Positions 1 to 8,086 of a stretch of DNA of 64,000 nt are shown here, in pieces. The translations under genes and the position numbers were made by a program. The notes under the pieces are model-generated. The model saw nothing but the letters and a program-made list of their open reading frames with translations. It made no database searches and was not told where the DNA came from. The number at the start of each line of letters is the position of its first letter. The first letter of the stretch is position 1. Origin of the DNA: SIG440 sp045648175 (GTDB lineage Bacteria > Bacillota > Clostridia > Monoglobales > Monoglobaceae); the NCBI GenBank assembly GCA_045648175.1, contig JAZRNN010000081.1:5842-69841 (forward strand), read 5' to 3'.

Positions 1-93
1 TCATCGCCTGTAAAACCAGTAACATTTTCAATCTTTATCTGGTGACAGCCCAAACGGATATCTATTCCGTCCGCATTTTTCACGAGAACCTCT
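1..93 (-). pseudogene. Fragment of right-handed beta-helix carbohydrate enzyme (GH28/pectate-lyase-like), off window edge
   Basis: The minus strand reads EVLVKNADGIDIRLG, then a CHQIKIEN-type strand and TGFTGD, running off the left edge. The DGID...IENVTGFTGDD pattern resembles the parallel beta-helix core of GH28-like and pectate-lyase-like proteins. The frame is closed by a TAA immediately upstream (about position 94-96), exactly where a plus-strand LacI fragment begins, so this is the 3' part of a gene cut by a rearrangement. There is no start codon or RBS. The family call rests on about 30 residues. Confidence 0.5.
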
Positions 94-523
94 TACAACA
101 GATTATCTTAATCGCCTGAAAAATATTATAAAAAAATATGATATAGAAATACAAGATGAGTATATTATTACTACAACAAATACTCGCTTTGAGGTTATCG
201 GACATGAGGCAATGAACACTCTTCTCGCTTTGTAAAATCCTCCTACCGCTGTCATTACAGCATATGATTACATCGCCTTTGGCGCAATGAAATCTATTCG
301 CGAGCACGGATTAAGCATACCGAAAGATATTTCTGTAATAGGGAGAGATGACGTTAAGGAATGCGATTATCTTGATATTCCACTCACAACCATTACTCCG
401 TATTCAAAAGATTTATGCGAAATCATTACTGAAGAACTTTTTGACAAAATAGAAAACAAAAAAGCATTCAAAGTTTCAACTCAGCTTTTAAAACGCTCTT
501 CCGTAGGCAAATCACCAAAATAA
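92..523 (+). pseudogene. LacI/GalR-family transcriptional regulator, C-terminal remnant with in-frame stop
   Basis: One reading frame covers the second half of a LacI-type sugar-binding domain: LTTDYLNRLKNIIKKY, FEVIGHEAMNTLL, a TAA at 233-235, then NPPTAVITAYDYIAFGAM, GLSIPKDISVIGRDD, IPLTTITPYSKDL and a C-terminal LLKRSS. The order (helix, TA-[VI]-x-A-x-D, GLxIPxDISVIGxDD, LTTI, final RxS) is that of LacI/GalR proteins. The N-terminal HTH and first half of the effector domain are absent, and the TAA interrupts the rest, so the regulator is dead. It probably once controlled a neighbouring carbohydrate locus of which only pieces remain. Confidence 0.8.
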
Positions 524-524
524 A

Positions 525-563
525 AACAAACTCACTGTATTTTTTACGGTGAGTTTGTTTTTT
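525..563. terminator. Bidirectional intrinsic terminator
   Basis: Stem CAAACTCAC/GTGAGTTTG with a T/A-rich loop, flanked by A-run and T-run. It can stop both the old LacI transcript and minus-strand transcripts coming from iorAB and the remnant at 575-772. Confidence 0.8.
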
Positions 564-574
564 ATTAAGTTTTA

Positions 575-772
575 GTCGTTTTCTACCGGTTTAAATTCGC
601 AAGGCTCTAACGTTATATTCTTCTTGTGTGTGCCATAGTCGATAACAACCTCTGCCTTGTGGTCAAAATCTGTGTTAAGAAGGTAAACCTTATTCAAAAC
701 GGAGTGTGGAGTACATAAATTCAGGAACTATACTCTTGCAGAACTTCCTTCCGTCATCACGGCAAACGGGAT
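575..772 (-). pseudogene. C-terminal remnant of a glycosidase-like protein, frameshifted
   Basis: The minus strand encodes PVCRDDGRKFCKSIVPEF, then after a frameshift near 700 continues LNKVYLLNTDFDHKAEVV, IDYGTHKKNITLEPCEFK and PVEND followed by TAA. This looks like the terminal beta-sandwich of a carbohydrate-active enzyme, but the family cannot be named. It abuts the iorB stop codon directly, with no promoter or start. It belongs with the other decayed carbohydrate genes at 10-12 kb. Confidence 0.45.
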
Positions 773-1342
773 TTATTTTAAATTATATCCCAAATCAAAT
801 GCCCTAAGGTTAACCTCAAGGAACTTTTCGGGAACAGTTGTCTTTATTGTTTCTACCCAGTTTTCATAGGGTATGTCTGTTGTTTTTGCCATAACGCCAA
901 TGAGAACGACATTTACAGCCTTAATATTTCCTGCTTCCTTCGCAAGAGCCAATGCATCAACAATAGTTGTATCACATACTGCAGCAATCTTTTCAGCAAT
1001 ATTTTCGGGATATACAGCCGCACCTGTTATAACAGGCATAGGGTCAATCTGCTGATTATTAATGATAATCTTGCCGCCTTCTTTTAAATAAGGAAGAGCA
1101 CGGTATGCCTCAAGAAGTTCAAATGCTAAGATTACATCAGCCTCGCCACGGTCAACAATGGGAGAATATACTTTGTCTCCGTATTTTACATATGTTACAA
1201 CGCTACCGCCGCGCTGGCTCATACCGTGAACCTCGGAAACTTTTACGTCATAACCTTCGTTTATAACTGTGTTTCCCAGAATTCTGCTGGCAAGGAGAGT
1301 ACCCTGACCGCCAACGCCAACAATCATTATATTTTTAGTCAT
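773..1342 (-). CDS. iorB: Indolepyruvate:ferredoxin oxidoreductase, beta subunit
   Basis: 189 residues. Catalytic gamma-type domain of the 2-oxoacid:ferredoxin oxidoreductase family: IMIVGVGGQGTLLASRIL at the N-terminus, then EVHGMSQRGGSV, both typical of IorB. With IorA it interconverts arylpyruvates (indole-, phenyl-, hydroxyphenylpyruvate) plus CoA with aryl-acetyl-CoA, CO2 and reduced ferredoxin in the cytoplasm. The ATG lies 2 bp after the iorA stop, with GGAGG inside the end of iorA, so the two are translationally coupled. Length is normal for the family. It is the last gene of the ligase-iorA-iorB operon and is followed at once by a gene remnant. Confidence 0.93.
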   Translation of the reverse strand: MTKNIMIVGVGGQGTLLASRILGNTVINEGYDVKVSEVHGMSQRGGSVVTYVKYGDKVYSPIVDRGEADVILAFELLEAYRALPYLKEGGKIIINNQQIDPMPVITGAAVYPENIAEKIAAVCDTTIVDALALAKEAGNIKAVNVVLIGVMAKTTDIPYENWVETIKTTVPEKFLEVNLRAFDLGYNLK

Positions 1343-1344
1343 GG

Positions 1345-3081
1345 TTAATTTTCCTCCTTCTCAATTGCTCCAAAGGGGCAAACATTTATACAAAGTCCGC
1401 AACCATTACATTGTGTTGCATCAATCACAACCTTGCCGTCCTTCAATGTGATTGCAGGACATCCCAGTTTCATACACATCTTGCAGTTTTTACACTTGTC
1501 TGTAATCTTGCAGGTTCCTGAATACTTAACTGTTTTAAGAAGTGCGCAAGGTCTTTGTGCGATAATAACAGACGGTTCGTCTGCATTAACCTCTGTTTTA
1601 ACAACCTCTTCAAAGTTTTTGATATCAAATGGGTCAGCAACAGTAACTCTGTCAATACCAACAGCCTTGCAAAGTGCAATCAGGTCTACCTGCTTGGTTG
1701 CCTCGCCACGGATTGTTCTGCCGGTTGTGGGGTTTTCCTGATGGCCTGTCATACCTGTTATCGAGTTGTCAAGAATAATGACCGTATTATTGCCTTTGTT
1801 ATAAACAATATCAACAAGACCTGTTATACCTGAATGCATAAAGGTTGAATCACCGATAACAGATACCAGTTTTTTGTTGAAATCAACACCCTGAGCCTTT
1901 GCCATACCGTGAGCAGCACTTACCGATGCACCCATACAGATGGTTGTGTCAACCGACTGCAGAGGTGGTGTTGCTCCAAGAGTATAACAACCGATATCTC
2001 CCGATACAACAAGACCGAGTTTTTTAAGAACATAAAATGTTCCTCTATGAGGACAGCCTGCACACATTACAGGTGGTCTTACAGGAATTGCTTCATCTGC
2101 TGAAAGAACATCAGGTGCATCTTCGCCAAGAACAGCCTTCTTTATCATTGTGGGAGTATATTCACCAAGAAGTGTAAAGAGTTCCTTACCACACACCTCA
2201 ACACCCAATGCCTTGCAATGGTCTTCAATAACAGGGTCAAGCTCTTCAATAACATACACCTTATCATAATTCTTTGCAAAATCTATAATTTTTTGCTTTG
2301 GCATAGGATAAACCATACCAAGCTTCAAAAAGTCTGCCGATGTACCAAGGGCTTCCTTTGCATATTCGTATGCAATACCTGCTGTAATAACACCAATTTT
2401 TGCGCCGTTTTTCTCAACTGTGTTAAGTTCGGTGGTTTCAGCAAACTCAGTTAAATCTGCAATTCTCTTTTCAACATCAACGTGACGCTTGATAGCATTA
2501 CCCGGCATCATAACGTATTTTGCAGGGTTCTTTTCGTAAGCCTTTACAGGAACATCTGCTCTTTTACCAAGTTCAACAAGGCTCTGCGAATGTGAAACTC
2601 TGGTAGAAAGTCTTATAAACACCGGGGTGTCAAACTTTTCTGATAATTCAAAGGCCTGACGGGTATATTCCTTACATTCTGATGAATCAGCAGGCTCAAG
2701 CATCATAATCTTTGATGCCTTTGCATAGTGTCTTGAATCCTGCTCATTTTGTGAGGAATGCATCCCTGGGTCATCAGCAACGCAGAATACCAAACCTCCG
2801 TTTACACCTGTATAGCTAACTGTAAATACAGGGTCAGCCATTACATTAAGACCAACGTGCTTCATACAGCTCATTGCTCTTGCGCCTGCAATTGATGCAC
2901 CGATTGCAACCTCACCTGCAACCTTTTCGTTTGGTGACCATTCTGCATAGATTTCTTCAAATTTTACAATTTCTTCGGTTATTTCTGTACTGGGTGTTCC
3001 GGGATATGATGCAACAACATTTACACCTGCTTCATATGCGCCACGGGCTACCGCAGCATTACCAAGCAATAATTTTTTCAT
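1345..3081 (-). CDS. iorA: Indolepyruvate:ferredoxin oxidoreductase, alpha subunit
   Basis: 578 residues. The N-terminal pyrimidine-binding domain starts LLLGNAAVARGAYEAGVNVV and contains SYPGTPSTEI; the TPP-binding domain has GDIGCYTLG, CMGASVSAAHG and GDSTFMHSGITGL with the later ILDNS. The C-terminus carries two [4Fe-4S] motifs, CKNCKMCMKLGCP and CNGCGLCINVCP, as in IorA. It uses TPP for decarboxylation and passes electrons to ferredoxin. The RBS AAAGGAAG precedes the ATG; the upstream ligase ends 20 bp away, so they are co-transcribed. IOR can work catabolically or in reverse as a reductive carboxylase of aryl-acetyl-CoA; the ligase and the tyrosine T-box nearby favour the biosynthetic direction here (inference). 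Confidence 0.95.
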   Translation of the reverse strand: MKKLLLGNAAVARGAYEAGVNVVASYPGTPSTEITEEIVKFEEIYAEWSPNEKVAGEVAIGASIAGARAMSCMKHVGLNVMADPVFTVSYTGVNGGLVFCVADDPGMHSSQNEQDSRHYAKASKIMMLEPADSSECKEYTRQAFELSEKFDTPVFIRLSTRVSHSQSLVELGKRADVPVKAYEKNPAKYVMMPGNAIKRHVDVEKRIADLTEFAETTELNTVEKNGAKIGVITAGIAYEYAKEALGTSADFLKLGMVYPMPKQKIIDFAKNYDKVYVIEELDPVIEDHCKALGVEVCGKELFTLLGEYTPTMIKKAVLGEDAPDVLSADEAIPVRPPVMCAGCPHRGTFYVLKKLGLVVSGDIGCYTLGATPPLQSVDTTICMGASVSAAHGMAKAQGVDFNKKLVSVIGDSTFMHSGITGLVDIVYNKGNNTVIILDNSITGMTGHQENPTTGRTIRGEATKQVDLIALCKAVGIDRVTVADPFDIKNFEEVVKTEVNADEPSVIIAQRPCALLKTVKYSGTCKITDKCKNCKMCMKLGCPAITLKDGKVVIDATQCNGCGLCINVCPFGAIEKEEN

Positions 3082-3101
3082 AATATGCTTCCTTTCAATC
3101 C

Positions 3102-4739
3102 TTATTTTATTTCGTTCTGCTGTGCAACAACGCTGTCACCGCAGTAAATTTGTCTAAGTTTCGGCTTTTCAATCTTACCGGTTGGGTTTCTGGGAACGTC
3201 CGCAAAAATAACCTTGTGAGGTCTTTTATATCTAGGAAGGTCCAGACAGAATTCATTGATTTCTTCCTCTGTTGCTTCCATTCCGTCTTTAATCTGAATA
3301 ATTGCCGCTGAAATCTCGCCAAGACGGCTGTCTGGAAGTCCAATAACCGCAACGTCGCTGATTTTATCGTTCTTTCTTAAGAAGTCCTCAATCTGTACGG
3401 GGTAAATATTTTCACCGCCCGAAATGATAACATCCTTCTTGCGGTCTACCAGGAAGATAAATCCGTCTTCATCCTCTCTTGCCATATCACCTGTAAACAG
3501 CCAACCATCTTTTAAAACATCATTGGTTGCTTTTTCGTCCTTGTAATAAGCTGTCATTACGCCGGGACCTTTAACTGCAAGTTCACCAACATCGCCGCGT
3601 TCAACAGTATTTCCGTTTTCATCAACAATTTTTACTTCCCAGCCAAAACCAGCCTTTCCGATTGCACCAACCTTATGTTCGTTTTCAACACCAAGATGAA
3701 CACAACCCGGACCAATAGATTCTGATAAGCCGTAATTGGTGTCATATGCGTGATTGGGGAAGTAACTCTTCCATCTTTTAATCAAGCTTGGAGGGACAGG
3801 TTGTGCACCAATGTGCATAAGTCGCCATTGTGAAAGCTGATAATCCTCAAGTTTGATATCTCCACGTTCAATTGCATCAAGAATATCCTGTGCCCACGGA
3901 ACAAGCAGCCATACAATTGAGCACTTTTCTTCCGAAACTGCTTTTAAAATCCATTCAGGCTTGATGCCTTTAAGAATAACCGCCTTGCCGCCAACAAGGA
4001 AGCTTCCAAACCAGTGCATTTTTGCACCTGTGTGATAAAGGGGCGGTATGCAAAGGAATACATCATCCTTTGTCTGCGAATGGTGATTCTGCTCTGTCAT
4101 ACATGCGTGAACAAGACTTCTGTGTTTATGTATAATTGCTTTTGGAAAGCCAGTTGTTCCTGATGAAAAATAAATTGCACCTTCGTCATCATCACTCAGC
4201 TTAATCTGAGGATTTTTAGACGATGCATATGCCATAAGATTGTCATAGCTTTCGGCAAATGTGGGACAATCTTCACCATGATAAAGCCACATCTTCACCC
4301 TTTTTACACGAGAGCAAATCTGTTCCACTCGGCCGGTAAATTCAGGGCCGAATATAAGAACATCAGCATCAGCAAGTTCAAGACAGTATTTTATTTCGTC
4401 AGATGCATAACGGTAATTAAGCGGAACAGCCAACGCACCCGTCTTTAGTGCACCAAAATAAATAGGCAACCATTCGATGCAGTTCATCAGCAGAATTGCA
4501 ACCTTATCACCCTTTTTAATCCCTCTTGACAAAAGAAAATTTGCAAATCGGTTTGCACGTTTGTTAAACTCACTCCAAGTGATTTCCTTTCGGTATGCTT
4601 CATTGGGGTTTGCTTCAATAAGCGAATATTCCCGCCAGGTCAGCCTTGACTGATTTTCGTGTGTTGGATTAATTTCAACCAGACTCACATCGTTGGGATA
4701 AAAATCCGCATTCTTTTGTAAAATTTCTGTAATCGGCAT
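3102..4739 (-). CDS. AMP-forming acyl-CoA synthetase (probable aryl-acetate CoA ligase)
   Basis: About 545 residues of the ANL superfamily. Motifs in order: YFSSGTTGFPKAIIHKH (ATP loop), YGLSESIG, LFTGDMAREDEDG, DRKKDVIISGGENIYP (hinge) and a C-terminal NPTGKIEK with the catalytic lysine. It converts a carboxylic acid, ATP and CoA to acyl-CoA, AMP and PPi. Position directly upstream of iorA (20 bp) suggests the substrate is phenylacetate, 4-hydroxyphenylacetate or indoleacetate, not a fatty acid; this is inferred from context only. I take the ATG at 4739 with GGAA upstream; a GTG nine codons earlier (4766) has no visible RBS. Confidence 0.82.
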   Translation of the reverse strand: MPITEILQKNADFYPNDVSLVEINPTHENQSRLTWREYSLIEANPNEAYRKEITWSEFNKRANRFANFLLSRGIKKGDKVAILLMNCIEWLPIYFGALKTGALAVPLNYRYASDEIKYCLELADADVLIFGPEFTGRVEQICSRVKRVKMWLYHGEDCPTFAESYDNLMAYASSKNPQIKLSDDDEGAIYFSSGTTGFPKAIIHKHRSLVHACMTEQNHHSQTKDDVFLCIPPLYHTGAKMHWFGSFLVGGKAVILKGIKPEWILKAVSEEKCSIVWLLVPWAQDILDAIERGDIKLEDYQLSQWRLMHIGAQPVPPSLIKRWKSYFPNHAYDTNYGLSESIGPGCVHLGVENEHKVGAIGKAGFGWEVKIVDENGNTVERGDVGELAVKGPGVMTAYYKDEKATNDVLKDGWLFTGDMAREDEDGFIFLVDRKKDVIISGGENIYPVQIEDFLRKNDKISDVAVIGLPDSRLGEISAAIIQIKDGMEATEEEINEFCLDLPRYKRPHKVIFADVPRNPTGKIEKPKLRQIYCGDSVVAQQNEIK

Positions 4740-4789
4740 TTTAATTTCCGTAGCCTTTCTGCCCACAAAAGTAATGTAAAAAATTTATA

Positions 4790-4920
4790 TACGCTTATCG
4801 TGGGCAGATAAGGCGTAAATGAAAATTATGCACATCGCCGTTTTGCAACATATATGGTGCAAAACTTTCGGCGGTGCAATTAAATCCGTCGGAGGCTAAT
4901 AACGTGATTTTTCACGTTAT
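4790..4920. repeat. Cluster of three non-identical inverted repeats (cruciform-like)
   Basis: Three palindromes stand in a row between the symporter terminator and the ligase. First, TACGCTTATC/GATAAGGCGTA (4790-4817). Second, a long nested one (4829-4878) pairing TGCAC, CGCCG and TTTTGCA with TGCAAAA, CGGCG and GTGCA. Third, ATAACGTG/CACGTTAT (4899-4920). None has a T-run typical of a terminator, and no convincing promoter for the ligase was found among them. Function unknown. Confidence 0.6.
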
Positions 4921-4938
4921 ATCTCCTTTTTTAAACTG

Positions 4939-4974
4939 CAGAAAGGCTGTCTGTAAAAACAGACAGGCCTTCTG
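4939..4974 (-). terminator. Intrinsic hairpin downstream of the symporter gene
   Basis: Near-perfect stem CAGAAGGCCTGTCTG/CAGACAGCCTTTCTG with a TTTTTA loop, 15 bp after the symporter stop. On the minus strand it is followed by CAGTTTAAAAAAGG and not by a clean T-run, so it may be leaky and let some transcription reach the ligase-iorAB genes. Confidence 0.6.
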
Positions 4975-4989
4975 TAAAAAATTCATTTA

Positions 4990-6534
4990 TTAATTGCCCA
5001 AAGATTTTTTTGCAGGGACAACTACTTCTTTATTATAACAAGCAAACATTTCTTCTGTCAATGCTTTATCAGGTTTTTTAGTAATTATGCTGACAAACGG
5101 AACAATAACCAAACCGCCAAGCATCACAACAACACCGCAATTTATAGGTGACTGCAAAATTACAGGGAACGAACCTCGCATAAGCATATTAAGCATCATT
5201 ATACCTGCGCCGAAAATAAAGCTTGCCCAAACAGCTGTCTTTGTTGTCTTTTTCCAGTACAGACCGTACATAAATGGAGCAAGAAATGCACCCGCCAATG
5301 CGCCCCATGAAATACCCATCATATCAGCAATAGCGCTGAGCTTATCTTTGTTAAGGGCTATGTATGCAGAAATTGCAATAAATACTACAATCAGAACTCT
5401 CATAATAAAAAGCTGTTTCTTTTCTGACATATTCTTTATTACATGACCTTTTAAAAGGTCAAGTGTAAGTGTTGAGCTTGATGTCAAGACAAGTGATGAC
5501 AGGGTTGACATTGAAGCCGAAAGCACCAGTACAATAACTACAGCAATCAAAATATCCGGAAGACCTGAAAGCATTGTCGGAACTATAGCATCAAACCCTC
5601 CTGCAATTGAACCGTCGGGAAGAAATGTCAGCTTATCTGTAAACAATCTGCCAAAACCTCCAAGGAAATAACATCCTCCGGCAACAATAACAGCAAACAC
5701 AGTCGAAATAATTGTACCCTTGGTTATGTCCTTTTCGCTCTTTATAGCATAAAACTTCTGAACCATTTGAGGAAGACCCCATGTTCCTAAAGATGTGAGA
5801 ATAACCACAAAGAAAAGTCCCATCGGGTCAGGGCCGAAGAATGAATTAAAAGCACCCGGAGCATTTCCTTCTATGCTGACCTCGGCTAAACCGTTAAGGG
5901 CTTCAACAAATCCTCCGTTTTGTGTAAGCACAGCTGCAATTACTGCAATAATACCCACAATCATAATAATGCCCTGAATAAAGTCGTTAATTGCGGTTGC
6001 CATATATCCACCTGCGATAACATAAACACCTGTAAGAATTGCCATTACAATTACACATACAGAATAACTTACACCGGGAAAAGCCATTTCAAAAAGTCTT
6101 GAAAGACCGTTGTACAACGACGCTGTGTACGGAATCAAAAAAACAAAGACAATTGCGGATGCCGCAATTTTAAGAGCAGGACTATTATACCTTTTACCAA
6201 AGAATTCAGGCATAGTTGAACTTTCAATATGTTGAGTCATAAGTCTTGTTCTGCGGCCAAGAATCATCCACGCCAGAAGCGAACCAAGAACTGCGTTGCC
6301 TATACCAATCCAGGTTGAAGCAATACCAAACTTCCAACCGAACTGTCCTGCATAACCTACAAAAATAACCGCTGAGAAATAGGATGTTCCATATGCAAAA
6401 GCTGTAAGCCACGGACCAACCGCTCTTCCGCCAAGAACAAAACCTCTGACATCTGTTGAGTGTTTTCTACAATAAAGTCCTACAGCAATCATCGCCGCAA
6501 AGAAAACCACCAACATACCAATTTTAATACCCAT
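4990..6534 (-). CDS. Sodium:solute symporter (SSS family), under tyrosine T-box control
   Basis: 514 residues with about 13 hydrophobic segments. Family features include an N-terminal helix, GLYCRKHSTDVRGFVLGGRA, the GTSYFSAVIFVGYAGQFGW region, SSTMPEFFGKRY, a conserved VIAGGYMATAINDFIQGI stretch and LVLSASMSTLSSLVLTSSST (sodium-site region). It imports a solute with Na+. SSS members include carriers for proline, pantothenate, acetate and phenylacetate. The upstream T-box with a UAC specifier points to tyrosine or a tyrosine precursor such as an aryl acetate, and the adjacent ligase and IorAB favour the latter. RBS GAAAGGATG precedes the ATG. Family is sure; substrate is inferred. Confidence 0.9.
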   Translation of the reverse strand: MGIKIGMLVVFFAAMIAVGLYCRKHSTDVRGFVLGGRAVGPWLTAFAYGTSYFSAVIFVGYAGQFGWKFGIASTWIGIGNAVLGSLLAWMILGRRTRLMTQHIESSTMPEFFGKRYNSPALKIAASAIVFVFLIPYTASLYNGLSRLFEMAFPGVSYSVCVIVMAILTGVYVIAGGYMATAINDFIQGIIMIVGIIAVIAAVLTQNGGFVEALNGLAEVSIEGNAPGAFNSFFGPDPMGLFFVVILTSLGTWGLPQMVQKFYAIKSEKDITKGTIISTVFAVIVAGGCYFLGGFGRLFTDKLTFLPDGSIAGGFDAIVPTMLSGLPDILIAVVIVLVLSASMSTLSSLVLTSSSTLTLDLLKGHVIKNMSEKKQLFIMRVLIVVFIAISAYIALNKDKLSAIADMMGISWGALAGAFLAPFMYGLYWKKTTKTAVWASFIFGAGIMMLNMLMRGSFPVILQSPINCGVVVMLGGLVIVPFVSIITKKPDKALTEEMFACYNKEVVVPAKKSLGN

Positions 6535-6561
6535 AAAAAATCATCCTTTCTTTTTTAGGGC

Positions 6562-6845
6562 AAAATAAAAACTCGCCCTCTGGATTTTGCCTGAGGACGA
6601 GAAATTCCCGTGGTACCACCTCAATTCGCCAAAGCCTTACAGCAATGACCTTATCAGGTATCAAAAAATACCCTTGTCCTATAACGGGAACACCCGTTGC
6701 AGCCTACTTGTTTCCTTTCGGTGCACTGCTCGCAGAAGGTATTCAGACAAGCCTTTGTCATTGCCTTGCACCAACCGGCAACTCTCTCAAGACTCCAACA
6801 AGCCCTACTTGTTTCTGCTCAAACGCATTTATTTTTTATGAGATG
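6562..6845 (-). promoter_or_regulatory. T-box riboswitch leader, predicted tyrosine specific (UAC specifier)
   Basis: On the minus strand the T-box sequence GGTGGTACCACGGG lies at 6607-6620. The leader also has the stem I AGAGAG/CCGGTTGGTG elements and a terminator (6562-6602) formed by CTCGTCCTC..GAGGGCGAG followed by TTTTTATTTT. The specifier loop reads CTGAA-UAC-CTTCTGCGAGC; UAC at 6739-6741 is the tyrosine codon in the position expected for T-boxes. Uncharged tRNA-Tyr would pair there and with the T-box bulge, prevent termination and switch on the symporter. A GAAACAAGTAGG segment occurs twice in the leader (6703-6714 and 6804-6815, plus-strand coordinates). The T-box is certain; the specifier reading is by eye. 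Confidence 0.92.
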
Positions 6846-6850
6846 CTAGT

Positions 6851-6879
6851 ATTCTATCACACTAAAGCAATAAAGTCAA
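6851..6879 (-). promoter_or_regulatory. SigA-type promoter of the T-box/symporter transcript
   Basis: TTGACT, 17 bp, TAGAAT on the minus strand, placing the start a few bases upstream of the T-box leader. It lies immediately after the stop codon of the upstream CapD-like gene. Confidence 0.8.
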
Positions 6880-6884
6880 GTATT

Positions 6885-7988
6885 TTATCTATTTTTTTGA
6901 GAAATTTTGTTATTTATACTGTATGTTGGAACCATCTTTGCAATTTCCAACTTAATGGTTTCTTGATTTTTATCAGCAACATCCTTCAATACTTCAATTT
7001 TTTGCATAAGTTCATCTGCATCAATATGTTCAGGCTTTGCAACAAAAATCTTTTTGTGCTGAGTTACAGTCAATCCTTCCTCATCTGTAAGCAGCTCCTC
7101 AAATTCCTTATCACCGGGGCGGTGTCCGGTAAATTCTATCTTTATATCACGGCCCGCTTCAAGTCCCGCAAGTACAATCATCCGCTTTGCCAAATCGAGA
7201 ATTTTTACAGGCTGACCCATATCAAGAACAAAAATTTCTCCTCCTTTAGCATATGCCGCTGCCTGCAGTACAAGCTGAGCTGCCTCGGTAACGGTCATAA
7301 AAAACCTGGTAACATCAGGATGGGTAACAGTTACCGGCCCTCCCTGTTTTATCTGCCTTTGAAATCTTAAGGCAACCGACCCACTTGACCCAAGAACGTT
7401 GCCAAACCTTACCGCAGCAAACTCTGTGTTGGTGCTGTTTTGCAAAGCCGCCCCTATCATCTCACATATCCGTTTGCTGGCACCCATAACACTGGTGGGA
7501 TTAACCGCCTTATCAGTAGAAATAAGAATAAATTTTTTCGCACCACAACCTACCGCACATTCTGCAGTATTCAGGGTCCCCAGTACATTGTTTTTCACAG
7601 CTTCACCGGGGCTTGTTTCCATAAGTGGAACATGTTTGTGTGCCGCCGCGTGAAAAACAATATCAGGACTGAATCTGTCAAATATTACTTCAAGCCCTTT
7701 TTTATCCCTTATTGATGCAACAAGCGAAACAACTGATTGTTCAGGAAATCTTTCTTCCAATTCATTTTCAAGCTGATACATTGTGTTTTCATATATATCA
7801 AGAAGAATTAACTTTTCAGGCTGATAGGTTGCAATTTGTCTGCACAGTTCAGAACCTATTGTCCCGCCTGCACCCGTAACAAGAACAACCTTGCCCTCAA
7901 TTTCACTTTCAATCAATGCATTGTCAAGGACAACTTCTTCTCTGTCAAGTAAAGCCTCTGTATTTAATTCATCAAATTGTATACTCAA
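6885..7988 (-). CDS. CapD/FlaA1-like UDP-sugar 4,6-dehydratase domain protein, without the membrane part
   Basis: About 367 residues. Extended SDR fold: Rossmann motif VTGAGGTIGSELCRQ, AAAHKHVPLMETSP, the active-site segment STDKAVNPTSVMGASKR (Met in place of the usual SDR Tyr, as in FlaA1/PglF/CapD), RFGNVLGSSGSV and HPDVTRFFMTVTEA. It probably makes a 4-keto-6-deoxy sugar nucleotide from UDP-GlcNAc. Most Firmicutes relatives have about 600 residues with an N-terminal membrane domain; here the protein begins just before the Rossmann fold. I take a TTG at 7988 preceded by GAGGTGG. The longer ATG frame (8033) would start within a few bases of the predicted transcript start. It may be a soluble form or a truncated gene. 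Confidence 0.8.
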   Translation of the reverse strand: MSIQFDELNTEALLDREEVVLDNALIESEIEGKVVLVTGAGGTIGSELCRQIATYQPEKLILLDIYENTMYQLENELEERFPEQSVVSLVASIRDKKGLEVIFDRFSPDIVFHAAAHKHVPLMETSPGEAVKNNVLGTLNTAECAVGCGAKKFILISTDKAVNPTSVMGASKRICEMIGAALQNSTNTEFAAVRFGNVLGSSGSVALRFQRQIKQGGPVTVTHPDVTRFFMTVTEAAQLVLQAAAYAKGGEIFVLDMGQPVKILDLAKRMIVLAGLEAGRDIKIEFTGHRPGDKEFEELLTDEEGLTVTQHKKIFVAKPEHIDADELMQKIEVLKDVADKNQETIKLEIAKMVPTYSINNKISQKNR

Positions 7989-8041
7989 TTTCAGCCACCT
8001 CAAAAGATAGCATATCATAAATACGCCAAACATTCAACCAT

Positions 8042-8069
8042 ATTATAGCAAATTAAAGAGCGTATGCAA
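8042..8069 (-). promoter_or_regulatory. Promoter of the CapD-like gene
   Basis: TTGCAT, 16 bp, TATAAT on the minus strand. The -35 box lies inside the hairpin at 8055-8082, so the upstream gene's terminator and this promoter overlap. Confidence 0.6.
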
Positions 8070-8082
8070 ACATACGCTCTTT
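8055..8082. terminator. Perfect palindromic terminator
   Basis: AAAGAGCGTATG/CATACGCTCTTT with a 4-nt loop, 5 bp downstream of the glycosidase stop codon. Confidence 0.75.
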
Positions 8083-8086
8083 ATAA

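Noticed and set aside
6703..6815. Two copies of GAAACAAGTAGG as a mobile or regulator repeat
   Set aside because: Both lie in the T-box leader and are probably parts of its stems.
6645..7370. 241-residue plus-strand reading frame
   Set aside because: Antisense to the T-box leader and the CapD-like gene; low-complexity, no RBS.
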